From assembly GCF_905475345.1 (NCBI RefSeq), contig NC_066595.1, positions 7,427,501 to 7,491,500 of the forward strand: a stretch of 64,000 nucleotides of DNA, read 5' to 3'. A program made the translations under genes and the position numbers. This document shows positions 57,587 to 64,000 of this stretch, piece by piece. Source of the stretch: Vespula vulgaris (Eukaryota > Arthropoda > Insecta > Hymenoptera > Vespidae). The stretch's first letter is position 1; each line of letters opens with the position of its first letter. A model generated the notes under the pieces. It ran no database searches, was not told the DNA's origin, and was given only the letters and a program-made list of their open reading frames with translations.

Positions 57587-57660
<74 letters not shown>
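57587..57660. repeat. (CT)n microsatellite
   Basis: About 73 bp of uninterrupted CT, downstream (on the minus strand) of the 91-codon ORF. Confidence 0.95.
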
Positions 57661-57663
<3 letters not shown>

Positions 57664-57952
57664 CTTCTCAACGTATCTTGTATTACACGAGTTAGCTTCG
57701 AACTATTGGATAGATAGATAGACATACTCCTCGTCCATTCGCAAAAAGGCCCCGAGCGTGTTTCGGGAGATAAGACTCTTTTTCTTCTTCTTCCTCTTCT
57801 TCTTCTTCTTCTTCTACTTCCTCTTCCATAACTCTAGGCAAGTTTCTCATCACACTGCAAATCCTTGCATTCCCTCTTCCTTCCTTCCTTCCCTTCGACG
57901 GCAGCGGCACGCTTCGTCGCATCCTCCACCGAGGGAGTTAACTTGCTGAAGT

Positions 57953-58228
57953 CTAACCACCGATCAAAAGCCAAGGAAGTATGACGGTAACGCAAAGGGC
58001 GGCCAAGCAACTCGCACACATAGCTAGAGGGCTAGCCGTTGCTTCCGTTTCTACTTCTACCCCATAATCATCGATTACGTCGTCCCTCTCAAATTCACGT
58101 ACCTCGACGTCGCATCTAAAGCAAACTCTGCTTCTCTTTTCGTAAGAACTTTCATCTCTTCGAAGAAGAAGTGCCGAACCCTTTCTCTCCAATTTCCAAC
58201 CAGGCTCTTGTACCAACATTCGTGTCAT
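57953..58228 (-). CDS. Small protein with C-terminal membrane segment (91 codons), or alternative 5' coding exon
   Basis: Intact ORF of 91 codons plus stop; I do not recognise the family. The ATG at 58228 has A at -3 and an in-frame TGA 9 bases upstream. The exon has a good acceptor (ATTTCCAG ending 58313), so it looks like a 5'-UTR-plus-coding exon starting at 58312. Residues 1-65 are charged, with Cys at 36 and 39 (CFRC) and an acidic stretch at about 43-62. Residues 66-91 are hydrophobic (SPLAMCASCLAALCVTVILP, then WLLIGG and stop), which suggests a tail-anchored membrane protein. A strong donor GAG|GTACGTGA falls after residue 42 (CDVE), phase 0. The exon could therefore end there and splice to phase-0 exons such as 53335-53364, giving a different protein. 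AATAAA signals on the same strand lie at 57518-57532. Composition is richer and less repetitive than its surroundings. Confidence 0.5.
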   Translation of the reverse strand: MTRMLVQEPGWKLERKGSALLLRRDESSYEKRSRVCFRCDVEVREFERDDVIDDYGVEVETEATASPLAMCASCLAALCVTVILPWLLIGG

Positions 58229-61200
58229 TCTTTCTCAATTCACTTTAGTATTCTTTTTAGTAATTTCTTCTCTCTTAATTCCTTCTTTCGAGACCTTCCC
58301 TTCTTTCGTCACCTGGAAATAAAATTTAATAAATAAGTCGAATCGTCGACGACAAATTTCGAGATATTCTTTTCCAGTCGAAAGTATGTACACTTTTTAA
58401 TGCGCTACGAAAATGCGCGTGCGAAAATAATTAAATATTTATTGATAAAAAGCCAATAATAAAGCGTCAAACACGATTACGAGGCAAGAATATACGATCA
58501 AAGTACAACGTATTTATATACGAATACGATGAATCATTCGTTCTTTATCTACAATAAGTAACCTCGATGAAAGTTGAAGTTTTAGTAATACTTTATTTCT
58601 TTTATGTAACGGGAATACTTTTATTTCAATTCGAGCGAACGAAACCCGAATTTTTCCGGAACAGGAACGACCTCCAAAGATCGATTAAAAACCACTACAA
58701 GAGCAAGAGGGATAGAGATAGAGATAGATAGAGAGAGAGAAAAGGAGAAAAGAAAAATTATAAAAAAGAAAAAAAAGAAACAGAAACCAAGATACGGATA
58801 AAATATGTAATAAGATAACGACACGAAAGGATATGTTTTGCTCGCGACTCTTAAAGTATCTTCATTAATGTATCTTTTCAAGAAAATGACGAAGAGTAAC
58901 GAGCGACGGAAAGGAAAATACAAAATCAAGGACAACGAATATACGTCCGGATAGAGGAGGTCCTCGTTCTATTTGAATTGCAAATTCGTGAACATTTTTC
59001 TTGAAAAAGAATTCTATAGAGATCTCGTAATTCACGAGAAAGAGTAAGGGACCGTGTAATGGTATACCAAAGGACGAATCCTTTTCCTATTCGTTTGAAG
59101 AATATTTTTTAAAACAAACCGAGAGCCATTTAAATCCAATTTCAAGCGTCCCGTCTCAAGCTACCACCCTCTCTTCTCTACCCCACTCCTCCCTGTCCTT
59201 TCGACCATCTCTTATTACGAGCGTTATGAATATTCGAAGTAAAAAGAAAAGGAAAAAAAGAAAAAAAAAAAAAAAGGATAAAAAGAAACAAAAAGGAGAG
59301 AAAAAAAGCAACAACAAAAAATTGCTGCATTAAACTTTCTACTAGAAAATTCTACTTCAGTTTGTTCTTAAGAATAACAAATTTCGTTGTATTAAATTCG
59401 ATTATGTTCGCTATGTTCGCTATGTTCACAGGACTATTAATTTACTTGTTAGAGAGCTTAAATCCCGAATTAAATCCAGCTGAAAATTAATACGCTGGAT
59501 ATAAGCGAATTGAGAATGGGAGCTTTTAATCAAAAAGGTAATTACGAGTTTCGATATTCATCTAACCGCGTAATAACGCGTTCGAATTTTCCTTTAAATG
59601 AAAATGTCTAACTCGAGACACTTCGTTCTATCCTTAAAGACTGTCGATAAATAATGAGACCTCGACGAAATAATTTACGTTGCTAACATTGCCCTGGCAC
59701 ATTCCTTTTCTATTCAACATGAAAATTCTATTCGCGATATCTTAAGGATTTTCTTAGGGAACGTTATCGCACGAGGAAAAAGAGCGTAGCCGTGCAAAGA
59801 AACGGAAGTTGGCTCTTGTCCCGGCAATGCTAGCTTTCCTCGACTTCCTCTTTGCACGAGAACGAGAACGAGAATGAGAATGAGAACGAGAACAAATCGA
59901 AGTAACTTCCATCATTTCATCGCGCTGCTTGACTCCAAAAGAGTAGAAGGAAAACAGGAAGAATAAGTTAACGCTTTTAATAGCCAGTCCAAGTCGAAAC
60001 AACTTTCTTCCAAGTTTTGTCTCTAATTTTCATGTTTACGTATGATAAAAGCAACATTCGAGATCGCAAAAAATGGATAGGAAATGAATCGATCTTTCGA
60101 TATAATCTTGATAATCGAGAAAAGAAACCCGAACGACTCGTTCCCATTTTAAATCGACATCCGATTTAACCGAGTATTCCACTTTTCGATAACTCGCGTT
60201 AACGCCTTTTCTTTATGCTTTTTCTTTATCTTCTTTTTAAGTAACACGAACGCTATCCTAGATACGTCCTAGTTCTACTTTCGATATCCAATTAGAAGAC
60301 TCGTTTTATGAAGAACGTAAAACCGGAGTGATTTGACCAGGTCGACGCTCGGATACGTATCAACTCTTTCATGTTTCTCTCGATAACGCGATACGATTGT
60401 AATATAAATATTGAGAATGTCAAAAAAAGACAAGAAAGACTTTGAAAATAAATACTACGAGAGATGAGAAGAGAAAAAAAGGAATCGTGTTACTTCCACG
60501 TTTTTTCTTTTTATATCAAAGCAAAAAGGAGAAACAAGAAGACTATGATATATCTAGATTCTGAAGTGATGTAGATAGGAGAAAGTCTATGTGATCCACT
60601 TAATCCTATTCGACGTAAATTCCAATCGATAGTCTCGCGTAATCAGCACTAATGACTGTCAAAGAGCAGAAACTAGGACGAAATGTCACGTGGTACCTTG
60701 GCGATATGAGATCATAGACTTTGCACAGACAAAACTTTACTCGTGGATCTCGATCGACGTTTAAACAATTCTACCATTTTGTCCGAACGTATCTCTGACT
60801 TCGACTAACCGACGAAAGTTACTCACCCAACTTAATTCTTAACGCGGGATGATAAAAGATTCGACGATTTTATTTAAATTCAACGACGTCAGAGTTAACA
60901 TTGTTAAATAAATCAGAAAGTAAACTAGATCGAGACTCGAGAAAGTTATCGTATTCTTGATTGTTTTAGAAAAATAAAAAATAAAGAAAAAGAAAAAAAA
61001 AAGGAAAAAAAAACAAACAAACAAGAAAAAAGAAAAGAAAAGAAAAGTTGAAAGGGGGAGAAAGGGTAGATAAAAGAATGAGAAATTCCTTTCCTTTGTT
61101 TCCCACTTTGCGAAGAAGTTAACGAGACTCAGAGACGACAACTAGAACGACGTGGACGCTCGTAAAGGCTTTCTCGTTACTCCTTGGTTGTTACATTCTA

Positions 61201-61286
61201 CAACCACAATTCCTCGAGATAAAAGCAACTCGTGACTTGATTATGTTCTGCGATGCCAGTTATTACGTCGAAGAAAAGCATCGCGT

Positions 61287-61324
<38 letters not shown>

Positions 61325-61419
61325 TCTCTCGTTCCTTCTTTCTGTACGTCCTTCTCTAATACGTCTTTACAATTTGATTGACCACTTTTTCCGATCCACA
61401 TAAGTAAGTAAGTACTTAC

Positions 61420-61495
61420 ATTTCTACCTAAGCGTTCGTATAACGAAAGAAATAATTGAAAAATCAAGCTACCGAAAAGATATCGCAATAGACTA
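61420..61495 (-). CDS. Weak candidate exon
   Basis: The acceptor CATTAG (ending 61496), after a T-rich tract, and the strong donor GTAAGTAC (beginning 61419) enclose 76 bp. After one base, 25 codons are open (SLLRYLFGSLIFQLFLSLYE then RLGRN), phase 0 at the donor. It could equally be a non-coding 5' exon of the transcript that uses the acceptor at 58313. No family is recognised. Confidence 0.22.
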
Positions 61496-62944
61496 CTAAT
61501 GAGAACCGATAAAAAAAGATAGATGAGAAGTGGGAAGATGAAAATTTAATCTAAAATTAATAAAATGGCGATCAATGTACGAAAGAGAAAAGAAAAAAGA
61601 GTACTCGATGATTGAGTTGTTATCTAAAGAGAGATGAGAAATAAATGGATGAAGGAAATACGTTGTTCTGGAAATCGGAAACTCTTGTAACGTTACCCTA
61701 CAGTGTTTACTGTAATTTTCGCTTTATTTGATCCTTTCCGTGAGTGTATATACATTACTTTACGTGTTTACATCCGCCATGGTTCGCTTCGAACGAATCT
61801 TTCTCTCTTTTTATTTTATAGTGAATAACTCCACTCGAGTATACATACGTATAACGATACCAAAGAGTTAATTGTGAATATTATCCGTCAATGAAATTTA
61901 TTGTTAAAAGATAAAAAAAAAAATAAGAAGAAATAAATAAAACAAAAAAAAATGAGGACGAATGAATTCGGAAACGAAAATTGAAACGAAGTGTTGCGTG
62001 TATATATTTTCGAGATAAAAATGTCGATATGAAGTTCACATTAGAATGGACACATTATCGTAAAAATGTTTTTGTTTTACTATCGATGAATTTATTTATT
62101 TATCTCGAAAAACACGGAACAGGTCGGCAAAGATAAAACTTTGTTATTTCGTTAAACGAAAAACTCAAATACTGAGAATAAGAGAGAAAGAGAAAAAGAA
62201 CTATCTTTCGATATTTATCATCGCTAATAAACATTTATGTTCGTTTATAATACAATACAATGACTCCGATAAATTCCTTCGATAATCTTAAGTTCATCGT
62301 TTTAACTTAACACTCGGGAGGTCGAGATATCCTGTTTGGAGGCTCGTTTAGAAAATTCAAGGACAAAAGATAGATACAATCTTTCAATAAGATAACACGT
62401 CATATATCTTAATGTGTCAACATAACGATTAGAAACTAATCTCTTATACGAAAATAACAAAACAATACTTATTCATAGATTACGAGTATCTTTTGAATAA
62501 TGGTAATGACCTTAAAAATGTGTTTCGTTAAATTTTCTAACAATACGATTCTATACCGACGATACAGTATTATTCTCATTGAAATACCGAAATATAATTT
62601 CTATTACGATTTAATTCGATACTATATATGCGAATATCAAATAGCAATGTTTGATATTTCAACATTATTATAAGCCAAATTTAATATCTACACGTTTTAA
62701 TGCACTTTTACAAATGTTTGATTTTGACATGAATTCATTTCGATAAAAATGAATGTGTAAAGCGCGTTCGTGTGTGTTTACGTGTTAAATGTTTATCTCG
62801 TGCGAATATCGTAAACGCGATAAAATATGTATATTATATATCATAGGAAAGCTTCACTAGATACGTAGAATAAGTGTTACGTCATAGAGAAGAACCGCTA
62901 TTCGACGATTTCTACGGTAATCTAAAAGATTTCACGATTAGCAC

Positions 62945-63030
62945 GGACACGAGAGAGTTTCTTGCTTGAAAGCAGTCTTGGTCGGTTTCCTCCGACATAT
63001 ATCCAGTCTCCCGTAGAGATTTTCGTGTCC
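62945..63030. repeat. Possible long hairpin, 86 nt
   Basis: GGACACGA at 62945-62952 pairs with TCGTGTCC at 63023-63030. The pairing extends weakly inward by wobble, and a small internal stem TCGG/CCGA lies at about 62982-62995. It is of precursor-miRNA size, but the internal pairing is poor. Confidence 0.4.
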
Positions 63031-63181
63031 ACTTAACCTTGACTAATGATGATATACAAACACCTCTGTATTTCTTACCAAATATCTATCTCGATTTCAA
63101 CTGACCTAAGTTCATTACCAAACGGACTGGAATGCATTACGAATATGAAACGCAAATTCAAGATCAACATTTGTATTTGAG

Positions 63182-63345
63182 AAAATCAGGAAATGTTATT
63201 CCAGCATAGAAGGAATTAAATTCACTAGTCACTGTTTATCGAGCGTTTAATTAACATATATAAAAAAGAAAAAATCAGGACATATTATTCCAACATAGAA
63301 GGAATGAAATTTACTAGTCGCTGTTTATAAAGCGTGTAAGTATCA
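63182..63345. repeat. Direct duplication with 89-bp period
   Basis: The segment starting AAAATCAGGAAATGTTATTC at 63182 recurs at 63271 (AAAATCAGGACATATTATTC) and both copies continue through a matching CATAGAAGGAAT, ACTAGTC and CTGTTTAT to AGCGT. About 70 bp align with about 10 differences. It is a tandem duplication in non-coding DNA. Confidence 0.85.
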
Positions 63346-63731
63346 GATGTAAAATGATCGGAGCCTCGTTTCGATAGAAAACAAATTATTCCAGTCATAT
63401 TTTTTCTCACGCGAATCGAATCAACCGATAAATCAAAAATATCTGCGCGTTGAAAATAATAACGATTATATTATAAAATCGTCTTGGCTCTTCGTTCGTC
63501 CGCATTTTATTGACAATTTATAAATTTAATATAGAAAACGATTCGGCGAGTTTGTGCGGATTATAGTGGAATAGATCGGTCGAGTATGTACTTACAAAGA
63601 TAGAAAAGTAGAAGGTTCCAATTTACTAAATGGGAAAAGAAACTCAGCCCTTTCCCTCGTTTTGAGCTCTTCCTGTATCACGATTTTAAAGGTATATACA
63701 CCTTTCTCTTCTCTCTCCTATCTCCTCTCAC

Positions 63732-63862
63732 CGTTCAACAAGACGGATCTTTTCCCCAATACCGCTACCTCGTTTGCCTCCTTTGAAAATTCTTCCTTGG
63801 ATTTTCTTATTTGGTACAACGTCTCGGTAGTTACACGGAAATCTACTCTGCCTACGAGTTCT
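63732..63862 (-). CDS. Weak candidate exon at the right edge
   Basis: The minus-strand frame is open from 63945 to 63715 with a protein-like composition (ELVGRVDFRVTTETLYQIRK, then SKEEFSKEANEVAVLG). A pyrimidine-rich tract and ATCAG acceptor end at 63863, and a donor AACG|GTGAGA begins at 63731, giving a 131-bp exon. The plus-strand ORF over the same bases looks like its complement (rich in Ser, Phe and Leu). No family is recognised. Confidence 0.25.
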
Positions 63863-64000
63863 CTGATTAATGTAAAGAAAACTCCAAGGAGAAAGCGGAA
63901 ATTATCTTTCGATTCATTGTAGATTTGTATTTCTCTTGATGACACTTGATTTGCTCTCTCTCTCTCTCTCTCTCTTTTTTATTTCTTTTTTTCTTTTTTA

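Larger units (their letters stand above)
53365..57952. other. AT-rich region between micro-exon and 91-codon ORF
   Basis: It contains poly-A/T tracts, an imperfect stem at 54474-54513, the hexamer repeat (ACATAT)n at 55803-55857, a TA run at 56550-56587, a pure (CT)n tract at 57587-57660 and a TTC-rich tract at 57778-57833. AATAAA signals on the minus strand at 57518-57532 could end the transcript of the ORF at 57953-58228. The ORFs at 55876-56429 are purine-tract artefacts. Confidence 0.5.
58313..64000. other. Right-hand flank, mostly non-coding
   Basis: AT-rich sequence with purine-rich tracts (58730-58790, 59250-59310, 60965-61060), a (CT)n tract at 61291-61323, an 89-bp direct duplication at 63182-63345 and two weak exon candidates at 61420-61495 and 63732-63862 that are listed separately. 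Nothing else can be supported. Confidence 0.5.

Overview
This window is insect nuclear DNA, most likely from an aculeate hymenopteran (wasp or bee). That placement is an inference from AT-rich, CpG-containing intron sequence, very dense microsatellites, short exons with GT-AG introns, and an insect-type sestrin. No prokaryotic gene organisation, rRNA or CRISPR array is visible.

The main gene is SESTRIN on the minus strand. Eight coding exons can be placed: 43481-43543, 15295-15354, 4956-5126, 2070-2252, 1697-1937, 1308-1573, 384-758 and 1-59, with the last one running off the left edge. All junctions have GT/AG boundaries and compatible phases. Joined, they give 472 codons plus 2 nt, about 8 residues short of a normal sestrin, and human functional residues align at a constant +1 offset through the C-terminal domain. 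The six exons at 1-5126 are certain from homology. The two N-terminal exons rest on splice signals, phase and weak similarity to the vertebrate N-terminal region.

The 28-kb intron between 15354 and 43481 holds three complete tRNA genes: Ala-AGC (22253-22325, +), Lys-TTT (35525-35597, -) and Lys-CTT (38179-38251, +). It also holds a diverged tandem array of roughly 200-bp units (about 19930-21780) and a possible unassigned exon at 35787-35886.

Upstream of sestrin (43.6-64 kb) most sequence is simple repeat or unremarkable AT-rich DNA. It includes a 30-bp micro-exon with strong splice sites (53335-53364). It also includes an intact 91-codon ORF for a small protein with a C-terminal membrane segment (57953-58228, minus), preceded by a good splice acceptor and containing an internal strong donor. 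These may be alternative 5' exons of sestrin or a separate small-protein gene. Weaker exon candidates lie at 61420-61495 and 63732-63862. Two minus-strand stretches (13361-13651 and 48227-48514) read like protein interrupted by stops and may be decayed coding copies.

Most long ORFs in this window are translations of (CT)n, (GA)n, (TA)n and poly-purine tracts and are not genes.
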